From: Lepisosteus oculatus | Taxonomy: Eukaryota; Chordata; Actinopteri; Semionotiformes; Lepisosteidae | Assembly: GCF_040954835.1 (NCBI RefSeq) | Contig: NC_090704.1 | Span: 38,258,979-38,322,978 of the forward strand | Reading direction: 5' to 3' | DNA: 64,000 bases | Shown: positions 51,001 through 61,598 of the stretch, piece after piece | Layout: each line of letters starts with the position of its first letter | Numbering within the stretch: the stretch's first letter is position 1 | Notes under the pieces: generated by a model | Database searches by the model: none | The model's input: the letters and a program-made list of their open reading frames with translations, nothing else | Told to the model about the DNA's origin: nothing | Translations under genes and position numbers: made by a program

Positions 51001-54000
51001 TAGTTGTGTTAATTATGATTTTTAATGAATTAAGTAATCTAAAATATAGTGTATGTTGAAGACATCTTTTTCACCTTCTAGAATAACTGTATGTTCAATT
51101 ACAAAGCAGACTTTTAATATCTGGCTGATAAGCTCATCAAAATGATAAACCTTTCTCTAATGTTTCATTTCTGTCAGTCCTAGGAACTGTGTGTGAGATC
51201 TGACTAGGTTAGTGCTAGGTTAACTAATGTTTATAGTCCAAATGCTCAGAGCCTTCTGACAGTCCACTGACAAGACATAAAGACTCACATATCAGCAGAC
51301 CTACTGAAACATAAACTGAAAATATGCATTAGTTTATTTTTGCTAACAAAAAGTAAACAGAAGGGCAGACTGCCTCAATAACATGATCCACAAAACCCCC
51401 CTAGATGCATCATATTTCACATATTTTAGATATGTCAGTACAGCTGACTACAGCCATCAAAATTAAGTATATAGTCCATCAACTAATAAACCCAAATATA
51501 ACATAGCTCTCTTAGCATTTAAATTGGGTTTCAGAAAGAATAACCACTGATGACTAATTTATGCTTTTAAAAGCTTTTTAAAGCTGCACACAACTGTGTG
51601 TACTCCAGTAATCACATCCATACTGTAGGTTTGGAAGTGGCTTTAGGAACCACGTTATTTGCTGAAATTGATTTCCTACCTAGAGACAGTATTCTAAAAT
51701 TAAATTATGCTCTGGAAAGCCTGTTAAGCCACACTAGCCACTGAAGGAAGGATTTGGCTTTAATTCTTTTTCTTGAAGAGTTACCGCTGAAGCTGGAGTT
51801 ATCTTTTAAATCTAGACTTTGCAGAATTGCCTGTCTAATCTGTGTAAATTAACCTGTTTTAGCTCCTCATTAAGGAGAGAGCTGGTGTTTTTTTACTGTG
51901 TTAAGCTGAAAGCAGATGTAAAGGTAGTCCTTCTATTGATTTTTCTGAGGCTTTTCGCAGTGTTGCTTTGTAAATAATATCACTTTTAAAGATAAATGAA
52001 AACATTGGATATATGTTTAAACTTAAGAACATAATTAAATTAATATTTCAATCATATTTTTATACTCTAGGTATCAGAATATCAGAGGTTTTTGGATGAT
52101 TTTCTTACATTAAATACTACAGAAATGCCTGCGATCTGTTAATATTTGTAGTTTGCTTGTTCTGATTCACTTTTTGTCAAGATGGAAGGTTTTTTTTACA
52201 AAATATAAATATAAAAAACACTAATATTTTATTGTACTAGAAATGATCATTGCATAATAGCACTTGACTATTTCTTGGGTGAGAAAAACAATGGATGGTA
52301 ACTGAATAATGTGTCTCTTTTTTAAAAAAAATACTTTCCTTAAATAGGATGGAAGACTTAAACCAGGAGACCACCTAGTATCAATCAATAAAGAATCTTT
52401 AATAGGAGTTACATATGAGGAAGCAAAAAGCATGTTAACCCGGACAAAACTAAGGTATGTTTTTTTATTTAATGGCAAAGCTACAATCATTTGCACTTCA
52501 TTTGAGCAAAAGCATACAAATGACAACACAGTATAACTATTTTGGAGGGAATATATTATTTCAAACTGGTTTTATCACCAGTTAATATCAACAACTTCCA
52601 CATGCTTTCAAGGCCGACTCAAATTTAGATGTAAGGTTATGTTATATAGTTATTACGGTAAAAAAGCTCTCAAAATTGATCAGTTAGTTCCTTTGATTTC
52701 CCAGTATTTAACAGTTATAAAGGTCTGACTGTTGGAACTCTAAAGAAACTGCAGATTGCCCTTTCCTGATTACTGTATTTAAATAAAATCTACATATACA
52801 TTTTGTTATGGAATATGCACGTTAATATAAGGTATGAGTAGAGACTGAGAAGTTAAGGATGAGGATGTTTTTGTAGGTACTTGTCATAATCAGGGCATTT
52901 AAAATAATGAAACACTCCAGTCAGAGAAAGAGTAACACAGTCCAGACTTTTTATTATATCACAGCTGTTTATTCCAGTCTTTGAGTGGCAAATTTACTGC
53001 ACTATAATATATATCTCGGTTTTCATATCTGAAATAACTTTTTGCTTAACAGCACCATGACTGGAGAATTTCCATTTTATAGTCTTAAGAGGAAACATAA
53101 AAAAGTTAAAAGTCCTAAAAACACAGCCCTGCCCGGATGTTTTTCTGCTATGTCATTTTTCCAGCGTGAAAATCATGTATTTGCTTCTGTAAGTAACTTT
53201 AAAACTGCTTATTTAGTTTCATTTCATTCAATGTTTATTACTTTCTTATTAAAACACACGGATAGTGGGATCTTCAGAAATGGCTAAAGTGTCTTCCCGG
53301 CAGGAATTTGGACTGATAAGGGCACAAGAAGTGGCTTTGTATAAAGCATACAAGCACATAATGTGGTGTGCTTTTTTTAGTGCAGTCAATTAATCAGCAG
53401 CTAATCAATGTTCATTGAGTGGGCTGGAAGTTGTGTGACATTTGTCCTTAGTTAAAAAAAAAACTTTGATCCCCCTACTCTAGAAGAGGCAGTAAAAAAG
53501 TATATTTTAACAAACAAAAAAATGCTCTTTTTTCAGTGCATCTGTCATACTGATTCAGATGTGCTAAATGCTTGTTTACCAGACTCTGTTCTTCCAGTGT
53601 TTATGAGTCCTTTTCAAACCCCTAGTCCATTGCACAGTCCGGCGCTCCTACACAGCAGACTTTACTGAGATGTTGTTAGCAGAACCATCTGGTGTATACA
53701 GAAGGGAAAATGCTTAGTGTTTTCAGACCTGCTTGATATTATTACATTACATTGCTAGTCATCTCAACTGTTCATCATGTTTTCTGCCTTTTCTTTTAAA
53801 AAAATCATAAAATAAATATAAACATTTACTTTTCTTCTGTTGCTCTCTACATTTAAAATAAAATAAAATGCTTTTTACATTAAAATAGTGCAAGATTGAT
53901 TTTATTTCGGATTGAAGACAGCCAAAAATACAAAAGGCTAAAGGGAAGGTTTCAGCACTTTTACCTCTAATGCAAAATAAATCCTACACTTAAGAGTTCC

Positions 54001-56199
54001 TTCTTAGATTTGCACCTTTAACACTTTACACTTAGTTCCTCATAGAAGATTTGGCCTCTGGAGAGAAGTTCTTGAAAATATATTGCAGTACTATTTTTTT
54101 TTACTGTATATCTACTGTCATGACAACTATTATTTCTTATAATTTATTTTAAAGATATAAGTTATGTTCAGTTATTTGACAAAACCTTTGGAATTTATAA
54201 TATACAGTACATGTCTGAAGTAGCTTTTTCTTTTACCAAATGGATCAGGAATTCTTTCATATGTGCATATTATGAAATGAACAATGGTTTCTTTATATTC
54301 AGGGAATCAAAACACCTTTGAGATTTCTGCAGTTTTTTGTTCTATTATATACAGTACTCACATAAATATACATGCTATGCCTTGTGTATATGGTTTCTGT
54401 CTTTAAGAATTGATGCTACACCAGAGTCCTCTCTGCTTAATTGATGCTACACCAAAGTCCTCTCTGCATTAAAGATATCCTCACAATAGGGTTGTTAACC
54501 CCAGTATCCTGGTTCCACTTAGAACTCACAGAGTGTGTTCTCTCTAATGTTTCCCCTTCAAACAGTTTCTCAATTCTCTACCTAATCTGCTGTATACTGG
54601 TGTCTCTGCACCCCAGGTGAGGGCTGCACTGAAAAGTGCTGTACTGAAAAGTACTGTATAAATCTGAGTGATCATTTTTATTGATGCTGTGGTGCGATTA
54701 CAGATTGCATGAGAAACGTCAGCCCCGTTTTTCCATCAGGAAGAGGCACATTTGATATTAATAACAGTAGAACACTTGTGAATACTACATAAGTTACTTC
54801 TCATGGGAAACCGAGGTATCAGATGATTTGAAGAGCTTTTTGTGTGGTTTTATTAAAAGGCTAGAAGCTCACAGATTCCACTAAATCTATTCTTTCTTAC
54901 TACAGGCCAAACCCCACGGTGGAAATTGCTTTTATTCGTAGAAGGTCCTCCTCTGGTTCTGGCAGCGGCCCTCAGAGCCCCATCACCATGCAGCCTTCAG
55001 TGAATGGGAACAGCCACTTATTGAGGCCCACAGGGTTGGGAATACTCTCTCCCCCAGTGAACCTTATTCCAAAGATGTCGTCCACCCCTAACACAGGAAG
55101 TGAGACCTTGCCTTCTGTGAAACTAGGCCAAGTAAGACAACGGATGCCTGGGCTCAGAATGCTGAAAGAAATGCTTAGGCTTGGTTCTTTTCTTACACGT
55201 CAAATTGCACACAGGCTAAAAAGCCAGAATTCTGACTAAGTCTTACTTCTTAAATGATTCCTAAAATGATGTGGAATTTTCCGTTGACCTTCATAAGTAC
55301 TGTAGTAATTCCTTGATGAATACTAATGGTCTTTAAATGTATTCTTAATGATTTTGCAATTCAATACTGTATTCTCTTAAGGCTAACTTTTTGATTTTGT
55401 TTATCTGTGCAGAGCATGGATTGCTTTTTTTTTCAAAATCTTTATTCAGCTTGTAGAAATATGAAAGTGCTCCCATGTAATAGAGCCTATACAGAGTTCT
55501 CTCAGAGGGTATTTTGAGTAAGGACTCAGTAATTAACTGTGACCAGGCCTCTTCAAGTGATACTGTACAGTTGCCCAAGTACTGCTGTGGATGGTTGAGC
55601 TTGAGTTGGCTAGTGTGTCTTTGGTTTGTCGTAGCAACCACTGTGACCTTGTCATTGTCATCAGTGAGAGCTTCTTTGTAAATTCAAACGAGGCTAACTT
55701 TTTTGTAAATTACTAGGGAGTTCTCGGTCCTTCAGTGTCAGTGGTGTACAAGGCAGGTTAGTTAACAATTGTCAGTTCCAGACTTGGAAGGTATAAAAAT
55801 AATGGCAATTTCATTTTTTTTAAAAGCAAGATTAATATTTTTCACCTTTTAGTAGAGAAAGATGATTGTATTAATAAGTTAAACTGTGCTTTATTTTCAT
55901 TTGTGAACATGTTGAGGTTAATTCCATTGAAAAGAAAAAACATCCATCTTTTAGTATGGATTTTTCTTAAATATTTTGCAATATCTTTTTTGTAGATGGT
56001 AATAAATTGAATCAGTGTGCTTTTGTTAGGCTTGATGATGCCTCTTGTAACACAAAGTAACAATAAGAGGTTGAGACAGATGTTTCTTGCTTCTGAGAAT
56101 TGTTTTTTTTTTTATTCCAGAGCCGAATTGTTCCTGCAAAGAAAGATCAGTCTCCTGTTATCTCGGCAGACTGTAATCCCTCAGTTGACCCCAGTACAG
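41999..56199 (+). CDS. stxbp4: STXBP4 (Synip), syntaxin-binding protein 4, N-terminal 356 residues (partial gene)
   Basis: Ten exons (41999-42065, 42159-42254, 42413-42482, 42827-42901, 47302-47387, 48897-49026, 49742-49874, 52348-52454, 54906-55131, 56121-56199) join with consistent phases to 1069 bases. STXBP4 binds syntaxin-4 and restrains insulin-regulated vesicle fusion; it also stabilises p63. Residues about 12-105 form a first PDZ domain ([39 protein letters not shown]). A serine-rich linker follows at about 110-175. A second PDZ lies at about 176-265 ([42 protein letters not shown]), then [10 protein letters not shown]. The second PDZ matches the single PDZ of human STXBP4. The start has a good context (acaataATGg). 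Coiled-coil and WW exons are not in the window. Confidence 0.9.
42159..42254 (+). CDS. stxbp4: stxbp4 exon, PDZ1 carboxylate loop
   Basis: Acceptor cacacag. The exon encodes [20 protein letters not shown] and [12 protein letters not shown]. With the preceding exon it forms the GLGV ligand-binding loop. Donor gtatgt, phase 1. Confidence 0.9.
42413..42482 (+). CDS. stxbp4: stxbp4 exon, PDZ1 middle
   Basis: Acceptor tttttgcag. It encodes [20 protein letters not shown] then TNE. The donor aggttttta is weak, but read-through soon stops and the downstream join (ERAVDIL) is correct for a PDZ helix. Confidence 0.85.
42827..42901 (+). CDS. stxbp4: stxbp4 exon, PDZ1 helix and last strand
   Basis: Acceptor ccccgcag. 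It encodes [20 protein letters not shown] then DDES. Donor ggtaagg, phase 2. It completes the PDZ1 fold. Confidence 0.9.
45640..46495 (+). repeat. L2-like LINE 3' fragment
   Basis: Around 45700 the sequence encodes [11 protein letters not shown], a hallmark of L2 reverse transcriptases. Decayed traces of the following phrases (the DYCNALL-type block near 45930, a [12 protein letters not shown] block near 46065) come in the correct order. It ends with a tail of the type gtgccctgagattaca followed by gcactgaataaaatt. It is interrupted by frameshifts and is dead. Confidence 0.75.
46981..47120 (+). repeat. 60-bp tandem repeat, 2.3 copies
   Basis: Units start at 46981, 47041 and 47101 with agtgcagtgttaatgt. 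Each complete unit ends gtattaacccctctctctc. The two full units differ at a handful of positions, and the third is truncated after about 17 bases. It lies 180 bases before an stxbp4 exon. Confidence 0.95.
47302..47387 (+). CDS. stxbp4: stxbp4 exon, serine-rich linker start
   Basis: Acceptor gtttcag. It encodes [19 protein letters not shown] then RSSPTPLAP. Donor ggtggg, phase 1. This is a low-complexity linker between the two PDZ domains. Confidence 0.88.
48009..48243. mobile_element. 209-bp palindromic insertion with 13-bp target duplication
   Basis: The 13 bases aatcattttttta occur at 48009-48021 and again at 48231-48243, exactly flanking 48022-48230. Within the insertion, 48052-48140 and 48142-48230 are reverse complements over 89 positions with one mismatch, centred on 48141. 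A 30-base single-copy stretch (48022-48051) precedes the left arm. Each arm carries ggctccacggccgaaacgtt and, outward, a ggaataaacc polyadenylation-like signal. Variable-length duplications of this kind are made by target-primed reverse transcription. Penelope-like elements often insert with inverted terminal copies, so a relic of one is the best guess. Confidence 0.85.
48897..49026 (+). CDS. stxbp4: stxbp4 exon, poly-serine linker
   Basis: Acceptor gttttcag. It encodes [20 protein letters not shown], then [21 protein letters not shown] run of TCA codons makes the serine tract. Donor gtaagt, phase 2. Confidence 0.85.
49742..49874 (+). CDS. stxbp4: stxbp4 exon, PDZ2 N-terminal half
   Basis: Acceptor cttcatgcag. 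It encodes [20 protein letters not shown], then [20 protein letters not shown] and DCHK. It aligns with the human start of the single PDZ (ITIAKETGLGLKVLGG). Donor gtgatt, phase 0. Confidence 0.92.
52348..52454 (+). CDS. stxbp4: stxbp4 exon, PDZ2 C-terminal half
   Basis: Acceptor ttaaatag. It encodes [20 protein letters not shown], then [15 protein letters not shown]. The human counterpart has [17 protein letters not shown]. Donor gtatgt, phase 2. Confidence 0.93.
52455..54407 (+). other. stxbp4: stxbp4 intron, no feature seen
   Basis: AT-rich intron. The 81-codon open frame at 53042-53287 has no family resemblance. Confidence 0.45.
54408..54469 (+). repeat. 31-bp direct duplication
   Basis: aattgatgctacaccagagt with the next 11 bases at 54408-54438 is repeated at 54439-54469 with three differences. 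A simple local duplication. Confidence 0.9.
54470..54690 (+). repeat. diverged SINE 3' half
   Basis: A gttaaccccagtatcctgg block, then an aaaagtactgtataaatctg tail with a following atttttattg end, resembles the 3' half of the 5S-headed SINEs at 8858 and 18461. The 5S head is not present. It ends about 215 bases before an stxbp4 exon. Confidence 0.4.
54906..55131 (+). CDS. stxbp4: stxbp4 exon, post-PDZ2 region
   Basis: Acceptor ttactacag. It encodes [20 protein letters not shown], then [11 protein letters not shown] and [20 protein letters not shown]. The motifs EIAFIR and LIPKxSSTP match the human protein just after its PDZ. Donor gtaaga, phase 0. Confidence 0.92.
55530..55595. repeat. copy A of an unclassified dispersed repeat
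   Basis: The block aattaactgtgaccaggcct and onward, to a tactgctgtgg phrase, is clearly related to 63260-63327 (cattaactgactgtgaccag to gagctgctgg). Both read on the minus strand as a similar peptide with SLEEAWSQ or SLEKSWSQ. The family is unknown to me. Confidence 0.4.
56121..56199 (+). CDS. stxbp4: stxbp4 exon, last one found in the window
   Basis: Acceptor ttattccag after a T tract. It encodes [20 protein letters not shown] then SVDPST. Donor gtactg, phase 1. The phase fits the preceding exon. Sequence conservation here is low, so support rests on the splice sites and the open phase. Confidence 0.7.
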
Positions 56200-57016
56200 G
56201 TACTGTATTGTATTATTTTTTATTCGCTCATTGCAGCATTTGGACATTTCAATTCCAGCTAAGGCAGGGAAATTTTAAAGAAAGGGTATATTGTAAAATA
56301 TAGTTCAAAATAAATGTTGATCCTAAGACTTTTGGAACAACACCTTCCAAATGCCAACACTAAATTCGCATTTGTTACCTTCACTTAGGTATGTAGCTTT
56401 CAGACTGTAGAGTTCTATTTGTACGTGTTTAATATTTTTACAATTAAAGACTCAGATATTGGAGGTTCCCCAGTGGTTCAGTCAGTTAATTATTTGCTTC
56501 CAGTGTGGATTGAGTTTTACGACCCAGATGTAACAGTTTAAAAATGTGTTGTGTCTCTGGCTTACTGTGACCAGAGTTTCCCATGTGGCAGTGCACAAGT
56601 GGCACCTTCGGGGTAGGCTTGTAATTAGTCAATCAGGGCTCTCTCAGCTCCCAGCAAAGCAATGATCTGTATGACTTAGTAAGCAGCTGCATCCAACAAA
56701 ATAAGTATATATAGTATATAGATAATAAGTATATAACCCATTGAATAGTAAACACAAATATAGCACCCCAATCATGCATGCTAACAGTGAGGAGTGTGCC
56801 TCTACTCCTCTAATCAACACAGATGGTCTGCAGTCACCGCAAAGCATGCAAAAAGGTGATGGACTCAATGAAAGGATGGATTGGAATTTGCCACTTTTAC
56901 TTGTCCTACCCATGTGGGCATAAGGGCCATCACTATGTATGAAAAAGGAAAGACTCAATTACCTATTCCCAGTTGGGAGTGTACATAATAAAGAAATAAT
57001 TGATAATTCTGAATTT
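56200..57016 (+). other. stxbp4: stxbp4 intron with a possible SINE-like piece
   Basis: At 56470-56640 a ccccagtggttcagtcagtt stretch resembles a tRNA A box, but no proper B box follows. No exon is seen. Confidence 0.3.
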
Positions 57017-57021
57017 GTAAT

Positions 57022-57350
57022 TGTCACGCCCTCTGCAGGTAGAGGGCGCTCCTTCTCTGTCCTGTCCCTAGTTTCTGGTCTGCTGTCCTTCCTGTCCCTC
57101 TCTTTCCCTTGGGCTATATATTTCCGGGTCTTGCACTCTGTCCTCGCTCAGCATTGACGTTCGGATGTCCTGAGACCCGCCTAGCACCAGGGCGCCCCAC
57201 GTCCGCTCCCTGAGGGCATAGGTTTCTATACGGCATTCCGAAACTCTTTGCACTATGAGCCCGGGCCTTTTCCCCGTCTCACCGCTACGCATATGGGTCT
57301 TTTTCTGCTCTCCTGCTCCCCACGGTTAGTCCCTTTGGACGTCCGTGACA
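57022..57350 (+). repeat. 5' LTR
   Basis: 329 bases, TG to CA. It contains a tatatattt TATA-like box about 90 bases in, followed by gggtcttgcactctgtcc, which would suit an R-region start. Confidence 0.9.
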
Positions 57351-57459
57351 GAATGCTGAGCCACCTACTGACCCCGCGAGAGGCGCTTTTTTTTGTCTTG
57401 CCGCAGTTTTTTTTTTCTTTTTTTCTCTGGGCTTTTTTTTTTTCAGTTCCTCTATTCTA

Positions 57460-57935
57460 ATCACTGGATATCACTCCGATCTTCCGTGCCTGTGAGCGGG
57501 TCCTGCACCTGGCTTTCCTCGGGTAGATCACTCCGATATCAGTGTTTGAATGTTGAGCTGGCTTGCCTATTCTTATTACTGGATATCACTCCGAGCTTCT
57601 GTGTCTGGAGCGGGTTCTCTTGCCTGGCTCTTCCTGGTCTTGCTCTCTCCGATATCAGTGATAGAATGGTAAGCTTTCTGCTGTTCCTCCATGCCTTTCG
57701 CTGGATATTACTCCGGGCATCTGTGTCTGTGAGCGGGCTTCGGTCTGGCTTTCCTCAGGTTGTCCACTCCGATATCAGCGTTAGGATGTGAACGTGCCCA
57801 TTTGCCGTTCCTCCATTCTTTTCGCTGGATATCACTCCGGGCATCTGTGTCTGTGAGCGGACTTCGGTCTGGCTTTCCTCAGGTTGTCCACTCCGATATC
57901 AGCGTTAGAATGTGAACGTGTCATTTGCCCAGTCT
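57460..57935 (+). repeat. internal tandem repeats of the LTR element, 4 copies of 115-124 bp
   Basis: The anchor ggatatcactccg (ggatattactccg in copy 3) occurs at about 57466, 57581, 57703 and 57827. Each unit also contains ctccgatatcag about 65 bases further on, so each unit has a weaker half-repeat. Copies 3 and 4 are the most alike. Confidence 0.85.
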
Positions 57936-58337
57936 GCGGTATTTTTCCCCGGGGTTTTTGTGTTTTTTTTCTTGTTTTTTGCCTTTTGTTTTGATTTTTT
58001 TTTCTTCCTGGTTTCCCCTCCTTTTTGGTCCCCCCTGCTCTCTGTGTCTCGGAACTTTGGTTCCTATCTGTCTTGTGTGGTTTGTCTCCCTGGTCTTTCC
58101 CAGGTTTTTGTCTGTTGGGTTTGTGCTTGTGTACTTTTTTGTTTTAAGTCTCCGGAGCTCTTCTCTACCCCCCCTTCCTCCACCCAATAAAGGTTTATAT
58201 CCCGGAGGAAGGGGTAGCTCTCAGCCGTGGATTCCCGGAGGTTTCCTTTCAGTTAAATGAGTTTTTTCCTCCCCCCAGTGCTGTGCAGCTTATTTATTTG
58301 TATGGGCGTCGGGAGCCGCCCATGAAGGGGGGGGTAC

Positions 58338-58666
58338 TGTCACGCCCTCTGCAGCCAGAGGGCGCTCCTTCTCTGTCCTGTCCCTAGTTTCTGGTCTGCT
58401 GTCCTTCCTGTCCCTCTCTTTCCCTTGGGCTATATATTTCCGGGTCTTGCACTCTGTCCTCGCTCAGCATTGACGTTCGGATGTCCTGAGACCCGCCTAG
58501 CACCAGGGCGCCCCACGTCCGCTCCCTGAGGGCATAGGTTTCTATACGGCATTCCGAAACTCTTTGCACTATGAGCCCGGGCCTTTTCCCCGTCTCGCCG
58601 CTACGCATATAGGTCTTTTTCCGCTCTCCTGCTCCCCACGGTTAGTCCCTTTGGATGTCCGTGACA
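58338..58666 (+). repeat. 3' LTR
   Basis: 329 bases, near identical to the 5' LTR. It is preceded by the polypurine tract and followed by the duplicated gtaat. Confidence 0.9.
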
Positions 58667-58671
58667 GTAAT

Positions 58672-61598
58672 GAAAAACATAAAAGACTCAGATGCTGACT
58701 GAGAAATGAAATCATGTATATTGTACATATCCCCTTGTTTAATTAGCTGTTTTTTTTAAATTAGGAAGTTGAGCCAAGTCTAAGCAAGTTCTCCAGTCTT
58801 CACATATCGTTCATGATGCAATTAAAGGTTTTTATGTCTGTCGGATTGTTATGCTTGCGTAGGTTTCTGTAATTTAATACAGTCGTCACCTATCAGCTCA
58901 CAGAAATATCCAAATATGCTGCCTGCTTCAGCCTTTAATAAATGCATTAAGACATAATTTTATGTAGACACTTGATTTGTTATAGACATGCAGATGTGAA
59001 AGGGAAGACATCTGCTGGTCAGTGTGTTGTCTTCTAACTGTTTTGTGGCTGCCAGATATTTCTGAAAATATATATCCTTAATAAATGTTTGTTTTTCTGT
59101 AACTTCTGAGAATTAGAATCACTGTGTGTTCATTTGTGAAAAATAGGCAAACCAGAAGAAAACAGAATAAATTCAAAGCTTTTTACATTAAAATTGTTTT
59201 TTAACAAAATGTAATAAACAATTGCCCTGTATATAAATTTGAAAAAAAAACTTTATAGACTTTATATAAAACTTTATATTTTCTAATCATGAAAAAATAT
59301 GATATTCGAAACAGAATGTGAACCTTATTGACCTTGAAGATAGAATTCCATGTGCTTCCAGCTTCTGATGAAGGCTTGCAAGCAAACCTGAAATAAATCA
59401 GTTTGTTTTGTATAGAACTGTGATAAATATTAGGATTTATGCAGTATATAAATATTAATTTGGTGTAAAAGCAATTTTCATGCTCACGTACATGTTATCA
59501 TGTGTGCAAAGCTTTTATGTATCAAACAGAAAGAGGCTCCTGGAAAGGTAGGTAGGCATTGATAGCATTCGATAGGCTGGTAAGGACCACATAATAAGAC
59601 CATATTTTCTTCTGATTTTAGTGTAGGTGGAGTTGCTATAGAAACCAGGAACATAGTGAAATTGCAATAATGAAATGGTGCTTTTCAGATCATCTAGTTG
59701 AAGTTGAACACATATCCGGTAAGGTGAATATTGAAGTGTAGTACAAATGTTAGAGAAAATAACCGTATTTTTTTAAACCTTAAGCCAAAATGAGTTCTAT
59801 GTACCCCCTTTATTTGAGGTGGATGTTTAGAATCTACATATTGTAAGAAATAACAGTAATAAGTAAAAACGATAATTGGTATGGTCTGTACTTAAAAAGA
59901 TAAGCCAGGTATTATTATGCATATCTTTAAGTATGTAAAATAATAAATTCTCAAACTATTTAGTAGGCATCTCCTGTTATTCCAGTTATTTTCCACATTC
60001 TGAACTATTTTTAATATTTTTAACTTTGTATCCGTTTTCTACAGAAAATATAATGTAATTTTAATCAAGCATAAAGCTAAACCTACCTCAGCTTCAAAAC
60101 CAGATTTAAATAGAAATATTATTTGTACAGTGGTCTTGTGGTTTGGATCGGATGTGTTACATTTTGGAATTGCCAATCTTTTTTTCTCATTCCCTTTCAA
60201 TTGCACATTGTTAATCAGCTCACTGACATCACTGCAAGCTCACAGTCATGCTGCAAGTCCCAGGAGCTCCTGTTAAATGTTTCACTGATTCAGACTCACC
60301 CAGCCCTCGTGGTGCCTGGCCAGTTCAGTGACGGGGATTCTAGGGGGATCAAGCAAAAATGAAATGGTCCTGACTTAAAATAGTAATGCCCAGGTTACAG
60401 GGCTTGAACATACTGTCATAAGCTTCTTTATTGGTTGTTGAGCTACTCAGGAACCGCTTATTATGAATTTTTAGGTGATTATTATTTGATAATTATTATT
60501 TCTGTTTGCTGAAAATTTGTTCCCACGGGGATTGTCATTCACATCAGCTACACAGCTCTTAACAACTGTAGACTGTGTCTTGCCTTTTAGACGCCCACTT
60601 CATCCTTCATTTTCTAAAGCAAATGGCATATGGAAGGGGGGTGAATTTGTATTGTAAATGCGGCTGGAATTACAATGGCTTTTTAATGTAGGCTTGAGGC
60701 TGCTATGGGTACTGCAAGGTCTATTCAGTTTTAATCATAAAAAGAAACTTACAGGCTTCGCAATCTTGAGGTGAGATCCCTGTAGCAAAGAGCTTCTTTA
60801 ACTTGTCCTGTAAGGACAGCGACCCGTAAAAATGTAGACTACTGGGTGGCCAATCCCCTGACAATTACTATGTTTTAATGGAGAATTTTCTTTGCACTCT
60901 CAGTTGCCAAAATATTAGGGACCCCACCGAGTGAAATGTTGATCCTCGACAAGTAGCAAAAGCTACTTGAATAAGGCTCATATCCCATGAGATTTTGAAA
61001 CATATTTAAGCCTATCCCATTTTTCTAGCAGGGCCACTTTAAAATGAGGCTATGATAGGAGTAATGAAGTGTGGGACTGAACTACATATTTCATTTGTTT
61101 CACCAGTTTCCAATGGAATTGAGATCTGGAAAATGACTGTGCTGACTGGCCACATATTGGGTATCAAATAGAGAGTGTCTGTTAAACCTGTGGTCCTGAT
61201 TTTTAATCTTTTAGCTTGAGTTCTTATTTTTAAAGTGCTCTCCCAGAAAGAGGCACTTTGAGGATTATTCTCAAAATATGGCTTTGCACTGTGTGCTTGC
61301 AAAGATCCTGAAATGTTTGTGTCACATCATCAAGATTAAAAAGGACAGAAGTTTTGTCTGTGACCCAAGGGGGTGAGTGTCACATTGTATCATTTTTAGC
61401 ATTGTTTCTCCATCTCATTGTTTACCATCTCTAGTGTTTTCTTGGCTCTGACTTATTTTCACCGCAGGAAAAGTACAAAAAGGTGAAGAAGTAAATACGT
61501 GTTGTAGTGTTGTGAAACATAAGATACAAGGCTTGGACACTAAAGCATATCAGTAACGTTAGTAACTTCATTGCCACCTCATTGCATCACTTTTAACC
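58672..61598 (+). other. stxbp4: presumed stxbp4 intron, no feature seen
   Basis: AT-rich sequence. An open stretch at 60123-60362 has an acceptor-like ttaatcag but no usable donor and the wrong phase. It is not called an exon. Confidence 0.4.

Larger units (their letters stand above)
57022..58666 (+). mobile_element. non-coding LTR retrotransposon (TRIM/LARD-like), 1645 bp
   Basis: Two 329-bp direct repeats (57022-57350 and 58338-58666) start TGTCACG and end GTGACA. They differ at about half a dozen positions, so the insertion is fairly young. The element is flanked by the 5-bp duplication gtaat (57017-57021 and 58667-58671). A purine run, gaagggggggg, ends three bases before the 3' LTR as a polypurine tract should. 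The 987-bp interior has no gag or pol frame, so it must depend on another element for movement. No obvious primer-binding site was recognised. It lies in sense in an stxbp4 intron. Confidence 0.92.

Noticed and set aside
54919..55239. 106-codon plus-strand frame as an independent gene
   Set aside because: Its first two thirds are the stxbp4 exon 54906-55131; the remainder is read-through into the intron past a consensus donor.
57912..58260. Overlapping hydrophobic open frames in the LTR element interior
   Set aside because: They come from T-rich, low-complexity sequence, with frames open on both strands and no gag, pol or env motif.
60123..60362. Possible next STXBP4 exon
   Set aside because: The acceptor-like ttaatcag gives the wrong phase for joining to the exon ending at 56199, there is no proper donor, and the peptide does not resemble STXBP4.
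61465..61495. Micro-exon after the acceptor-like ttcaccgcag
   Set aside because: It would be about 23 bases, with an ambiguous donor and no sequence match to STXBP4.
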